From positions 1 to 64,000 of the forward strand of contig CAYZTR010000001.1 of the NCBI GenBank assembly GCA_964481575.1: DNA of 64,000 nucleotides, written 5' to 3'. This document shows positions 15,845-24,577 of this stretch, piece by piece. The notes beneath the pieces were generated by a model. It ran no database searches. It saw only the letters and a program-made list of their open reading frames with translations, and was not told the DNA's origin. This DNA is from UQRS01 sp964481575 (lineage in GTDB: Bacteria; Bacillota; Clostridia; Oscillospirales; Acutalibacteraceae). Made by a program: the position numbers and the translations under genes. The stretch's first letter is position 1. Every line of letters starts with the position of its first letter.

Positions 15845-17053
15845 ATGAAGCAAAAGAAAAAGCCCATCCGCCCCAATTTGTTCCAGCGGGTGGTCATGGC
15901 GGTGGCCACGCCCGTTGCCCGGGTGTATGTGAAGTGGAAATACGGATTTTCGGTACAGCAACGGCTCAAGATGGATGAGCCGTTTATTGCCATGTCCAAC
16001 CACACCACCGATAATGATATGATTTATCTGGCACTGGCAGTGAAAAATTATCTGTACTTTGTTTGCAGCGAGCATCTGTTCCGGAACGGGTTGGCTTCCA
16101 AGCTGCTGGTGCTGGCCTTTAATCCGATTCCGCTGTTCAAGGGCTCGGTGGCCAGTACTACCACCCGGGAGATTCTGACTCGTCTGCGGGATGGCAATAA
16201 CATCGGCATTTTCCCCGAGGGGAGTCGCTCTTTTAACGGGAAGACCAATCCCATCGCCGCTTCCACCGGCAAGCTGGTGAAGCATGCCAAATGCGCCTTG
16301 GTGACCTTTAAGCTTCAGGGAGGTTACTTTGTGGCGCCCCGCTGGACCAAACAGTGGCGGCGCGGCCCCATCTGGGGTGCGGTGGTGCAGGTCTATTCCA
16401 GCGCCCAGCTGGCGGAGATGTCGGTGGAGCAGATTAACCAGATTATCCACGATGATTTGTGGGAGGATGCCTACCAGACCCAAAAGCAGAACCCCCGGAA
16501 ATATGTGGGGGACCGGCGGGCCAAGGGAATAGAGAATTTTCTGTATATTTGCCCCAACTGCGGCGGTTTTGAAACCATCCGCAGCGAAAAGAATGACTTT
16601 TTTTGTACCCAATGCCGCATGACCGGCCATTATGATGAATACGGGTTGTTGTCGGGAGAGAAGCTGCCCTTTACCACCGTACCCGATTGGGAAGACTGGC
16701 AGAATGTACAGTTTGACCGGCTTTATGATCAGGCCAAAGAGGGTCCTCTCTTTACCAACCATCAGGTGACTCTCTACGAAATCGGTCTGGAGCATACCAG
16801 AACCCCCATCCTTACTGACACGCTGACCGGTGATAAGGAGGGCCTGTACATAGGTGGATATTCCTTTCTGTTTATCAAGATGGAAGGAACGGAGTATATT
16901 AATTTGGGGAATACCTTCCTCTTTTCTTATGAAGGGAAGTTTTACGATTTGACTGCCGATTATCTTTGCGGCGTCAAATATCGGAAGCTGTATTTCAAGC
17001 GGTTGGAGCGGGAAGCCGCGTTGACCGGCAAAGCCTTTGATATTGCCAAATAA
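15845..17053 (+). CDS. PlsC-like acyltransferase with C-terminal zinc ribbon
   Basis: The 402-residue protein has a lysophosphatidate-acyltransferase (PlsC) domain in its N-terminal half: motif I HTTDND (H53, D58; HX4D) and motif III FPEGSR (122-127). These enzymes acylate glycerol phosphates at the membrane. The second half is unusual: CPNCGG (235-240) and CTQC (253-256) make a four-Cys zinc ribbon, followed by about 145 residues that I do not recognise. The usual family length is about 200-250. ATG 15845 follows AGGAGG by 11 nt; TTG 15839 is an alternative. It is 42 bp before the fucose-isomerase-like gene, so probably in the same operon. The acceptor may not be an ordinary phospholipid precursor. 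Confidence 0.8.
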   Translation: MKQKKKPIRPNLFQRVVMAVATPVARVYVKWKYGFSVQQRLKMDEPFIAMSNHTTDNDMIYLALAVKNYLYFVCSEHLFRNGLASKLLVLAFNPIPLFKGSVASTTTREILTRLRDGNNIGIFPEGSRSFNGKTNPIAASTGKLVKHAKCALVTFKLQGGYFVAPRWTKQWRRGPIWGAVVQVYSSAQLAEMSVEQINQIIHDDLWEDAYQTQKQNPRKYVGDRRAKGIENFLYICPNCGGFETIRSEKNDFFCTQCRMTGHYDEYGLLSGEKLPFTTVPDWEDWQNVQFDRLYDQAKEGPLFTNHQVTLYEIGLEHTRTPILTDTLTGDKEGLYIGGYSFLFIKMEGTEYINLGNTFLFSYEGKFYDLTADYLCGVKYRKLYFKRLEREAALTGKAFDIAK

Positions 17054-17095
17054 CCGGGAGAAAATGTCCGGTGCAAAAAAAGGAGTAAAGGGCCT

Positions 17096-18403
17096 ATGAA
17101 GCAAGCAATTACCCTGGGTGTGGTGTGCCTGACCCGGAATACCTTTGATTATGAGACGGCGGCGAAGCTGTATGCCAACATTTTGGCGGATCTGCGGCAG
17201 CTGCCGCAGGTGCAGTTGGTGGCGGAGGAGACCCCCATTATGGAGGTTCCGGAAGCCCTGGCGGCAGGCCATCGATTGGCTGCGGCTCAGGTGGACGCTA
17301 TGGTGGTGATCTCCGGCACCTTTCATTTGGGGCATCTGGTGCTGGAACTGAAAAAGCTGTGTGACAAGCCCCTGTTGCTCTGGGGATTGCCGGAGCTCCC
17401 CTACAACGGCGGCAAAATCCGGTTGAACTCCGTTTGCGGCGTGAATCTCAACGCCTCCAACCTCTATAAAAGCGGCATCCGGGATTACACCTATACGGTG
17501 GGGGATCGGATGGATGAAAACTGGGTGGATGCCATCCGGATGCGAAAATCGCTACAGGAAGCGCATATTGGCATCATCGGTTACCGGGCCCACGGTTTTT
17601 TCAATGTGGGAGTGGACGAGCTGGCTCTGTATGGCAAGTTCGGCGTTCTCATCGATCATTACGAATTGCAGGATCTTTGGGATCTGGAGCCGGAGTCAGG
17701 CTATCTGACCCATTATGCTGAAAAGATGGGTACACAGTTTGACTGCGGAGCCCTGAACGAAGCTCAGAAGGAGAAAGTGGTGGCGCTGGCGGCCAAGCTG
17801 CGTACTTTTGCGGAGAAATACGCCCTGACGGCCATTGCCCTGCGCTGTTGGCCGGAATGGGCTTCCGGCTTCGGCATTGCTCCCTGTGCTTCCATGTCCC
17901 TGGTGCAAAGCGACGGGATTCTTCTGTCCTGCGAAGGGGACATTGACTGTGCTGTCACCATGATCTGTCATCGGGCGGCTGGGGCCGACACCCCCTTTAT
18001 GGCCGATCTGTCCCAGGTTAATGTGGAGGACAACTCCGCCCTTATGTGGCATGACGGTGTGGCTCCGTGCAATCTGTCCGCCGGGGACAGCACCATGGAT
18101 ACCTACCATTGCGGCGGCCGGGGCGTTACTGCCGGATTCGTTTTAAAAACCGGAGAGATCAACATGGCCCGGCTGGACAGTGTAGGCGGAACCTACCGGT
18201 TGTTCCAGCAGCGGGGGGAGGCCATCCCCATGGAGAAGCTGTTGGCCGGCACCTATGCCAAGGTGCGGTTTGATCTTCCCATGCAGACCATTCTGGATCA
18301 GGTGATCTATCACGGCATTGCCCATCATGTCTCCATGGTATACGGAGATTATACCCAGGCCTTCCGGATTTTTGCCCGGTTGGCTGACATCGAGGTGCTG
18401 TGA
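17096..18403 (+). CDS. L-fucose-isomerase-like sugar isomerase
   Basis: A 435-residue protein of the fucose/arabinose-isomerase-like family (COG2407 type), cytosolic. Known members interconvert aldose and ketose sugars with a bound metal. Family features are LLSCEGDIDCAVTM with a conserved acidic metal ligand, LMWHDGVAPCNLS with the metal-binding His, and GGRGVTAGFVLKTGEI near the end. IIGYRAHGFFNVG fits the middle domain. The true FucI proteins are about 590 residues, so this is the shorter 'related' group whose substrates are diverse. Its stop overlaps the GH31 start by one base (TGATG), so the two enzymes are coupled; the isomerase probably acts on the sugar that GH31 releases. Confidence 0.82.
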   Translation: MKQAITLGVVCLTRNTFDYETAAKLYANILADLRQLPQVQLVAEETPIMEVPEALAAGHRLAAAQVDAMVVISGTFHLGHLVLELKKLCDKPLLLWGLPELPYNGGKIRLNSVCGVNLNASNLYKSGIRDYTYTVGDRMDENWVDAIRMRKSLQEAHIGIIGYRAHGFFNVGVDELALYGKFGVLIDHYELQDLWDLEPESGYLTHYAEKMGTQFDCGALNEAQKEKVVALAAKLRTFAEKYALTAIALRCWPEWASGFGIAPCASMSLVQSDGILLSCEGDIDCAVTMICHRAAGADTPFMADLSQVNVEDNSALMWHDGVAPCNLSAGDSTMDTYHCGGRGVTAGFVLKTGEINMARLDSVGGTYRLFQQRGEAIPMEKLLAGTYAKVRFDLPMQTILDQVIYHGIAHHVSMVYGDYTQAFRIFARLADIEVL

Positions 18404-20415
18404 TGGGAAAAGAAACGGAAACAGAGCTACAGCTCGCTTCGCTGCCGGAGGGTGGACTCCGGCTGCAATTTAAGGGGCACACGGTGGTGGAGCATGGGGA
18501 AAGCACGCCCTTTGCTACCGCCATTCGTATGCAAAAGACCTATCGGGCCAGATTCGGCTCGGTGAAGATTCGGGAGAAAGTGGAACGGCAAGTACCGTTG
18601 ACCCGGGTGGAAATCTTGGAACAGGGGCCTGACCGTGCGGTGCTGACTGTTTCGGCAGACGGTGTCACGCTGACTTTAACTGCAATGGTGGAGCAGGGCG
18701 CCCTGCGAGTGACACTGTCGGCTACCGAAGGATATGCTTACCGGTTTCGGTTCCCTTCCACGCCGGAGGAGGCCATCTTTGGCGGCGGGGAGCAGTACCG
18801 AAAGCTGAACCTGAAGGGGGAACGTGTGGTCAATTTCGTCTCCGAGCATATTAAGTACCGCTTTGTGGTGGAGAAGGCTATTTTGCCCCGGTGTCTCTAC
18901 CGGGAAAAGCCCCTGCGTCATATTGGCACCTATGCCCCCATGCCCACCTATGTATCCAGTCGGCTGTACGCCATCCGGTTTGACGTTTCCTGTGACGGAA
19001 AGGCTGTTTTTCAAAAGCCCATGGAGTCTACTTATGTGTTCAATCAATGCCCCCGGAGTTTTTTGTATGTGGCGGAGGACAGCTTCCGGGAGATCAACCG
19101 GCGGCTGAATGCCGATTTGCCGGTTCGGGAGCAGCTGCCGGACTGGTGCTATGACGGGTTTATTCTGGGGGTGCAAAGCGGCATCGAAACGGTGACAGAA
19201 AAGGCCTTCCGGATGCTGGATCAGGGCGCTAAAGTCTGCGGCGTCTGGTGCCAGGATTGGTCGGGGGAGAAGATCACCAAGGTGGGCAAGCAGGTCTATT
19301 GGAACTGGAGCGCTGATAACCGGCTGTATCCCAATCTGGCGGAAGGAATCACGCGGCTCAAGGAGCGGGGGGTTCACTTTTTGGGGTACATCAACCCCTA
19401 CCTGCTGAAGGACGCCGAAATATACAACTACTGCAAGGAAAAGGGTTGGCTCATCACCCATTCGGACGGCAGTGTTTACCATATCATGACCACCACCTTC
19501 CAGGCCGGGATGATGGACCTGACCAACCCGGATATGGTGGATTATCTGAAGCATACCCTGATTCAGAAAAACATGCTGGATCTGGGGATGGATGGCTATA
19601 TGGCCGATTTTGGGGAGTATCTTCCGGTGGATTGCGTGCTTCATGATGGGAATCCCGCCCTGTTACATAATGAATGGCCGGTGCTTTGGGCCAAAATCAA
19701 CCGGGAGGCTGTGGAGGAATACGGCAATCCCGATGTGATGTTCTTTACCCGGTCGGCCTATTCCGGTGCCCAGAGCCACACCTATATTATGTGGAACGGC
19801 GACCAGCATACGGATTTTACCAAGGATTACGGTTTGCCCTGTGTCATGCCGGCTACCTTCAATCTGGGCTTTTCGGGTTTGCCGGTGGTGCATAGCGACG
19901 TGGGCGGATTCTTTACCTTGGGGCGGCTGCACCGGGATGCGGAAGTCTTTGTCCGGTGGGAGGAAATGTGCGCTTTTTCCCCGATGATGCGCAGCCATGA
20001 GACCATCCGCCCCTGGATCAATGCCCAGTATGACAGCCCCGGTGTGGCGCCTTACACGGTCAAGCTCAGCCGGATTCATGCCAAATTGAAGCCGTATTTA
20101 CAACATTGTATGGAGGAGGCCCGGGAGGGTATCCCGGTGATGCGGCCGGACTTTTATCATTGCAATGATTATTCCAGGCATTCTGAGGATTATGCTTATT
20201 TCCTGGGAGAGGATCTGTTTGTGGCTCCGGTGATTCAGCGGGGCGCAACCGCCCGGCAGCTGACTCTGCCGGAGGGGAACTGGATCCATCTCTTTTCGGG
20301 GCAGCCCTATACCGGCGGTCCCTGCACAGTGGCGGCGCCCTTAGGAGAGCCGGCGGTATTTTACCGGGAAGATTCTTCCTTTGCCCCGGTGTTTGAAGCG
20401 TTGATAAAGGAGTGA
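18403..20415 (+). CDS. GH31 alpha-glycosidase, YihQ-like, altered sulfonate pocket
   Basis: A 670-residue retaining glycosidase of family GH31, without signal peptide. The nucleophile Asp402 is in MADFGEYLP and the acid/base Asp467 in MWNGDQHTDF. The sequence follows E. coli sulfoquinovosidase YihQ along its length, by memory, including CQDWSG, YINPYL and MMRSHE. However, the residue equivalent to YihQ Arg301 is Gln297 (in GKQVYW) and the one equivalent to Tyr508 is Phe503 (in HSDVGGFF), while Trp304 is kept as Trp300. Arg301 and Tyr508 bind the sulfonate, so sulfoquinovoside is doubtful as substrate; another alpha-linked hexose or 6-deoxyhexose is likely. ATG 18403 overlaps the upstream stop, and the symporter gene follows after 4 nt. 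Confidence 0.87.
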   Translation: MGKETETELQLASLPEGGLRLQFKGHTVVEHGESTPFATAIRMQKTYRARFGSVKIREKVERQVPLTRVEILEQGPDRAVLTVSADGVTLTLTAMVEQGALRVTLSATEGYAYRFRFPSTPEEAIFGGGEQYRKLNLKGERVVNFVSEHIKYRFVVEKAILPRCLYREKPLRHIGTYAPMPTYVSSRLYAIRFDVSCDGKAVFQKPMESTYVFNQCPRSFLYVAEDSFREINRRLNADLPVREQLPDWCYDGFILGVQSGIETVTEKAFRMLDQGAKVCGVWCQDWSGEKITKVGKQVYWNWSADNRLYPNLAEGITRLKERGVHFLGYINPYLLKDAEIYNYCKEKGWLITHSDGSVYHIMTTTFQAGMMDLTNPDMVDYLKHTLIQKNMLDLGMDGYMADFGEYLPVDCVLHDGNPALLHNEWPVLWAKINREAVEEYGNPDVMFFTRSAYSGAQSHTYIMWNGDQHTDFTKDYGLPCVMPATFNLGFSGLPVVHSDVGGFFTLGRLHRDAEVFVRWEEMCAFSPMMRSHETIRPWINAQYDSPGVAPYTVKLSRIHAKLKPYLQHCMEEAREGIPVMRPDFYHCNDYSRHSEDYAYFLGEDLFVAPVIQRGATARQLTLPEGNWIHLFSGQPYTGGPCTVAAPLGEPAVFYREDSSFAPVFEALIKE

Positions 20416-20419
20416 TCCC

Positions 20420-22189
20420 ATGACCAATCGACAATTGTTGTTTACTGCCATCACCTTCCTGGCCTTTACCCTTCTGGTGGCAGTGGTGTCCTCTCTGATT
20501 GTCCGGAAAAGTGACGATCAGAAAACCTCCCGGGGTTATTTTCTGGCGGGTAATGGCCTGGGCGGCTTTTTCATTGCCGGTTCTATGCTGCTGACTAACC
20601 TGTCGGCGGAAAATCTGGTGGGCCTTTCGGGCCAGTCCTATACCCAGAACATGTCCGGCATGGCCTGGGAAGCCACCGCTGTCATTGCCACGGTGGTAAT
20701 GGCCTTTGTATTTCTGCCCATGTACTTGCGGCGGGGGTATACCACCTTGCCCGAGTTTATGGAGGATCGTTATGGTGTGGCAGTTCGCCGCATGGTATCC
20801 ATCCTGTTTATGGTAGGTTATCTGCTCATCGGGATTCCTGTCTGCCTGTATGCCGGCGCCATCGGCTTTAATCAGATTTTTGATCTGAACACCCTGCTGG
20901 GGGTGGATACCCACGTTGGAATTACCGTGCTCATCATTGCCATTGGTGTGGTAGGGGCTCTATACGCGGTGCTGGGCGGTTTGCGCGCTGTGGCGGTGTC
21001 TGATTCCATCAACGGAATTTTGTTGGTGCTGGGTGCGGCCCTGGTGGTGGTGTTCGGTTTTATTGCTGTGGGACAGGCTTCCGGTAACGGTGGCTTCGTC
21101 GGCGGTATTTCCTACGTACTGGATCACAATTATGACCAGCTGAATGCCATTGGCAGCAAGACCGACAGCGTTCCCTTTGCTTGTATCTTCACCGGGATGC
21201 TGCTAGCCAATTTGTTTTACTGGGGTACCAATCAGGTGTTGATTCAGCGCTGCCTGGGCGCCAAAAATCTCAAAGAGGGGCAAAAGGGTGTGTTGCTGTC
21301 CGGCTTTTTGAAGATGATGGTTCCCCTGTTCCTGGTGCTGCCCGGCGTCATTGCTGCTGCCTATCTGTCTCTGGGGGGCATTACGGTGGACAGTTCGGAT
21401 TACGCCTATCCTACGCTGGTAGCCTATGCGCTGCCCTGGCCCTTGAAGGGATTGTTCTGTGCTGCTTTGTTCGGTTCGGTGATCTCTACTTACAACTCCT
21501 TCCTGAACGCTGCTTCGACCATCTTTATGGTGGATATTTTCAAGCCTGTTTTTCGCCCTAATCTCAGCGAGGAAAAGACGGTGAAATACGCCAAAGCCGT
21601 GGGTTGGCTCTTCGCTGCTTTTGCCATCTGCTTTACCCCCTTCCTGCGGTTTGCCACCGGGCTGTATGACTTCGGGCGCTCTTTCACCGGCTTCTACAAT
21701 ATTCCCATTATCACCCTGGTGCTGGTGGGGATGTTCTGGAAGCGAGGCTCCACTCTGGGCGCTTGCTGCGCCACTGTGTGGCATCTGATTTTTTACTCGG
21801 GGTTCAAGTTCTGGTTCCAGTATGTGCCGGGCCTGAAATGGATCTCCGGGATCAATTACATGCACATTTATGCCATTTCCTTTTTGGTAATGTTGGGGAT
21901 GATTGCCGTCTGCGGCCGGATTGCCCCCAATCACCGGGTGTTTGACCGGGGCCTGCAAAAGGATCCCGGTTACGATATGCGTCCCTGGAAACATAAAAAC
22001 GCTGTGGCCATCTGGCTGCTGTCTTTCCTGGTGTATGAATACTTCCTGTTCAGCAAGGCCGGTCTGGCCGCCGCCTCTAAAAATATTCCCCTGATTGCCG
22101 CCGTGACCGGTGCCCTGGCGGTGGAAACGGTGGTGCTGCTGCTCTTGGAAGGAATGCGCCGGAATAAGCGGATGACTGCTGTCGAATAA
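20420..22189 (+). CDS. Sodium:solute symporter (SSS/SLC5 family)
   Basis: A 589-residue membrane protein of the sodium/glucose-cotransporter family, with some 14 hydrophobic segments. The family opening is clear in RGYFLAGNGLGGFFIAGSML and LTNLSAENLVGLSGQSYT, and YAVLGGLRAVAVSD and YNSFLNAASTIFMVD correspond to later core helices. Members import sugars, sialic acid or similar solutes with Na+. It starts 4 nt after the GH31 stop, with the ribosome-binding site AAGGAG inside the GH31 gene. Presumably it imports the GH31 substrate. Confidence 0.9.
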   Translation: MTNRQLLFTAITFLAFTLLVAVVSSLIVRKSDDQKTSRGYFLAGNGLGGFFIAGSMLLTNLSAENLVGLSGQSYTQNMSGMAWEATAVIATVVMAFVFLPMYLRRGYTTLPEFMEDRYGVAVRRMVSILFMVGYLLIGIPVCLYAGAIGFNQIFDLNTLLGVDTHVGITVLIIAIGVVGALYAVLGGLRAVAVSDSINGILLVLGAALVVVFGFIAVGQASGNGGFVGGISYVLDHNYDQLNAIGSKTDSVPFACIFTGMLLANLFYWGTNQVLIQRCLGAKNLKEGQKGVLLSGFLKMMVPLFLVLPGVIAAAYLSLGGITVDSSDYAYPTLVAYALPWPLKGLFCAALFGSVISTYNSFLNAASTIFMVDIFKPVFRPNLSEEKTVKYAKAVGWLFAAFAICFTPFLRFATGLYDFGRSFTGFYNIPIITLVLVGMFWKRGSTLGACCATVWHLIFYSGFKFWFQYVPGLKWISGINYMHIYAISFLVMLGMIAVCGRIAPNHRVFDRGLQKDPGYDMRPWKHKNAVAIWLLSFLVYEYFLFSKAGLAAASKNIPLIAAVTGALAVETVVLLLLEGMRRNKRMTAVE

Positions 22190-22205
22190 ATAGGAGATGA
22201 TGGAG

Positions 22206-23600
22206 ATGGAGAAAAGTTATATTGCCAGAACCAGCGGTATCGGCACCAGAGAAAAATGGGGCTATGCCATGGGAGATGTGGGTTCCCTGCTGGTATTCGG
22301 TCTGGTGCAAAGCGTGCTGCAGAAATACTATACCGATGTGCTGGCCATTCCGGTAGCGTTGGTTATGGTGCTGTTTATCATTGCACGGGTCTGGGATGCC
22401 GTCAATGATCCCCTGTGGGGCCGAATTGTGGATGCTCAGCCGGTAGGGGCGGATGGTCGCTACCGTCGGTGGCTGAAGCGTCTGACGGTTCCCCTATCCC
22501 TTTCGGCGATTTTGATGTTTGTCCGGATTCCAGGGTTGTCCCCCACCGGTTCTTTTATCTATGCCTGCGTCACTTATATCCTGTTCGGGATGCTGTATAC
22601 CGGCCTGAATATTCCCTATGGCTCTATGGCTTCGGTGATTACCACCGACGATGCGGAACGTTCCAGCCTGTCTATCTATCGCTCCATCGGTTCTACATTG
22701 GGAGCCCTGCCGGCCATGGTGCTCATCAGCGCCTGCTATGTGAAGGTGGACGGCGTTTCGGTGATGTCCTACCCTAAGATCTTTGTGGGCGTGGTATTGA
22801 TTTCGGCTCTGTCGGTGGCGGCTTGCCTGCTGTGCTATCGCTGGACGGTGGAGCGTGTGCCTTCGCCTCCCAAAGTTAAGCAGGAACGGGGTGCTACGCT
22901 GCGGGTTCTGAAAGCACTGCTGAAAAGCCGCCCCTTTGTAACTTTATCCCTGGCCTGTATGCTGTTTCTGGCGGCGCAGATGTTCAGCCAGAGCTACTAT
23001 TCCTACCTGTTTGCCAACTACTTTAATGCCCCGGGGCTGACCATGCTTCCCACGGTTTGCCAGTATCTGCCGGTACTTGCCATTATGGGCTTCATTGGTA
23101 AGTGGAACCGGCGGTTCGGCCGGAAGGAGCTTTGCGCTTTGGGTATGTTGGCGGCGGGTGTGTTGAATCTGGTGCTGTATTTCCTTCATACCACCAACCC
23201 CTGGGTGTTCCTGCTGGTTTGCTTCCTTAGTGGCATTGGTAACGCCTTTATTTTTCTGCAGGTTTGGGCGCTGGCCACAGAGGCCATCGACTACAATGCG
23301 GTGCAATTCGGCATCCGGGATGATGCCACCAGCTATTCGGTCTTTACCTTTATGCGTAAGCTGGGGCAGACGGTGGCGGCCATTCTGGTCAATGCCGCGC
23401 TGCTGAAAATTGGCTACTCCGCTGACAATCTGACGGAATCGGCGCTCAGCGGTATGTATAGTTCCTCGGTGCTGATCCCAGCGGTATTGTATCTGCTGAT
23501 CTTCCTGTTGCTCTGGTTTGGGTATCCTCTGGGGAAGCGGGAACTGGCCAGATTGCAGGCCCAAAAGGAAGAAAAACTGAAGTCCTATTTTGAAGATTGA
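22206..23600 (+). CDS. GPH-family sugar:cation symporter
   Basis: A 464-residue MFS transporter of the glycoside-pentoside-hexuronide family. The diagnostic start GTREKWGYAMGDVGSLLVFG and the loop RVWDAVNDPLWGRIVD are present, and twelve hydrophobic segments can be drawn. GPH proteins import melibiose, xylosides, glucuronides, and (YihO/YihP) sulfoquinovose-type compounds. Of the Met codons at 22197, 22200 and 22206, the last is best placed after AGGAG (22192-22196). It closes an operon that already has an SSS symporter; two importer types suggest two related substrates or import plus export. A strong terminator follows. Confidence 0.9.
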   Translation: MEKSYIARTSGIGTREKWGYAMGDVGSLLVFGLVQSVLQKYYTDVLAIPVALVMVLFIIARVWDAVNDPLWGRIVDAQPVGADGRYRRWLKRLTVPLSLSAILMFVRIPGLSPTGSFIYACVTYILFGMLYTGLNIPYGSMASVITTDDAERSSLSIYRSIGSTLGALPAMVLISACYVKVDGVSVMSYPKIFVGVVLISALSVAACLLCYRWTVERVPSPPKVKQERGATLRVLKALLKSRPFVTLSLACMLFLAAQMFSQSYYSYLFANYFNAPGLTMLPTVCQYLPVLAIMGFIGKWNRRFGRKELCALGMLAAGVLNLVLYFLHTTNPWVFLLVCFLSGIGNAFIFLQVWALATEAIDYNAVQFGIRDDATSYSVFTFMRKLGQTVAAILVNAALLKIGYSADNLTESALSGMYSSSVLIPAVLYLLIFLLLWFGYPLGKRELARLQAQKEEKLKSYFED

Positions 23601-23614
23601 GTCAATAGAACACC

Positions 23615-23650
23615 AAGCCGTCTCCTGATGGGAGGCGGCTTGTTTTTTTT
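23615..23650 (+). terminator. Terminator of the GH31/symporter operon
   Basis: AAGCCGTCTCC (23615-23625) pairs with GGAGGCGGCTT (23631-23641, one G-T pair), then G and eight T. Confidence 0.9.
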
Positions 23651-23743
23651 ACAAAGTTTTACAGAGACGGGGTGTAAAATTTGATATTCAACCAGTATGC
23701 TGGACACAATAGACGTATCACAATGTAGAAGGGGAGACGCGGC

Positions 23744-24577
23744 ATGCCGTCCACTTATGCACACTATCGGTTCGGGCAGGAGGTTTTCTCGCAACTGTCT
23801 GCCTCCTTGCAGCAGGTGATCCTGCAGGAAAAGGCCTTGTTTGATTTGGGCCTTCATGGGCCGGATCTGTTGTTTTATTATCATCCCTTGCGTCCCAATC
23901 CCACCAACCAGGTAGGGTATGAGCTGCACAGCCAGCCCGGTCTGGCCTTTTTTCGGCAGGCCGGACTGGTGCTGCGGAAGTCCCGGTATCAGGTGGCTTC
24001 CCTGGTTTACCTTTATGGGGTCATATGCCATTTTGTCCTGGATCGGGCCTGCCATGCTTATGTGGATGAAAAGATTGTATCCAGCGGGTGCAGTCATACA
24101 GAAATTGAAGTGGAATTTGATCGGAGCCTGCTGGTGCGGGACGGATTTGATCCGGTAACCAAATGCCTCACAGAGCATATCCATCCCACCCCCAGGGCGG
24201 CTCGCATCGTCAGCCGGTTTTATGCCGGAGTTTCCCCGGAGAAGGCATTCCATGCCATACGAGCCATGCAGTTTTACAATGCGTTGCTGGTGGCCCCCGG
24301 CAAGCGAAAACGCCGTGCCATTTACCGTTTGCTCCGGCTCACCGGCAACGAAAAGGAAATGCAGGGCTTGGTGGTGAATCTCAAACCCGATCCCCGGTGC
24401 GCGGACAGTAACCGCATCCTGCTGGAGCTGTACCGGCAGGCTGTGCCGGCAGCAGCGGCCCTCATGGAAGCATTCTTGGAGACGGTGCAGGGAAAACATC
24501 CTTGGGATCCCCTTTACCGTTACACCTTCGGCGGCAAGGATACCGGCAACGGTTCCGGGGAAGGGAGCACAGTATGA
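23744..24577 (+). CDS. Zinc-dependent phospholipase-C-like protein
   Basis: A 277-residue cytosolic protein of the Zn-dependent phospholipase C-like family often found in Clostridia. The family start MPSTYAHYRFG, then LHGPDLLFYY and YGVICHFVLDRACHAYVDE, give the His and Asp residues that would bind zinc; HTEIEVEFDRSLL is a further conserved piece. Enzyme activity of this bacterial group is, to my knowledge, mostly untested. ATG 23744 has a GGGGAG stretch upstream. The C-terminal 20 residues are low complexity, and the stop overlaps the next start (ATGA), so it is coupled to the Atg22-like transporter. Confidence 0.75.
   Translation: MPSTYAHYRFGQEVFSQLSASLQQVILQEKALFDLGLHGPDLLFYYHPLRPNPTNQVGYELHSQPGLAFFRQAGLVLRKSRYQVASLVYLYGVICHFVLDRACHAYVDEKIVSSGCSHTEIEVEFDRSLLVRDGFDPVTKCLTEHIHPTPRAARIVSRFYAGVSPEKAFHAIRAMQFYNALLVAPGKRKRRAIYRLLRLTGNEKEMQGLVVNLKPDPRCADSNRILLELYRQAVPAAAALMEAFLETVQGKHPWDPLYRYTFGGKDTGNGSGEGSTV

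Noticed and set aside
15731..17335. Long minus-strand frame of 534 codons
   Set aside because: Antisense of the PlsC-like gene and the start of the isomerase gene, both with clear motifs on the plus strand.
18403..20415. Calling the GH31 gene a sulfoquinovosidase (yihQ)
   Set aside because: Overall similarity is strong, but the sulfonate-binding Arg and Tyr are replaced by Gln and Phe, and no other sulfoglycolysis enzyme is clearly present.
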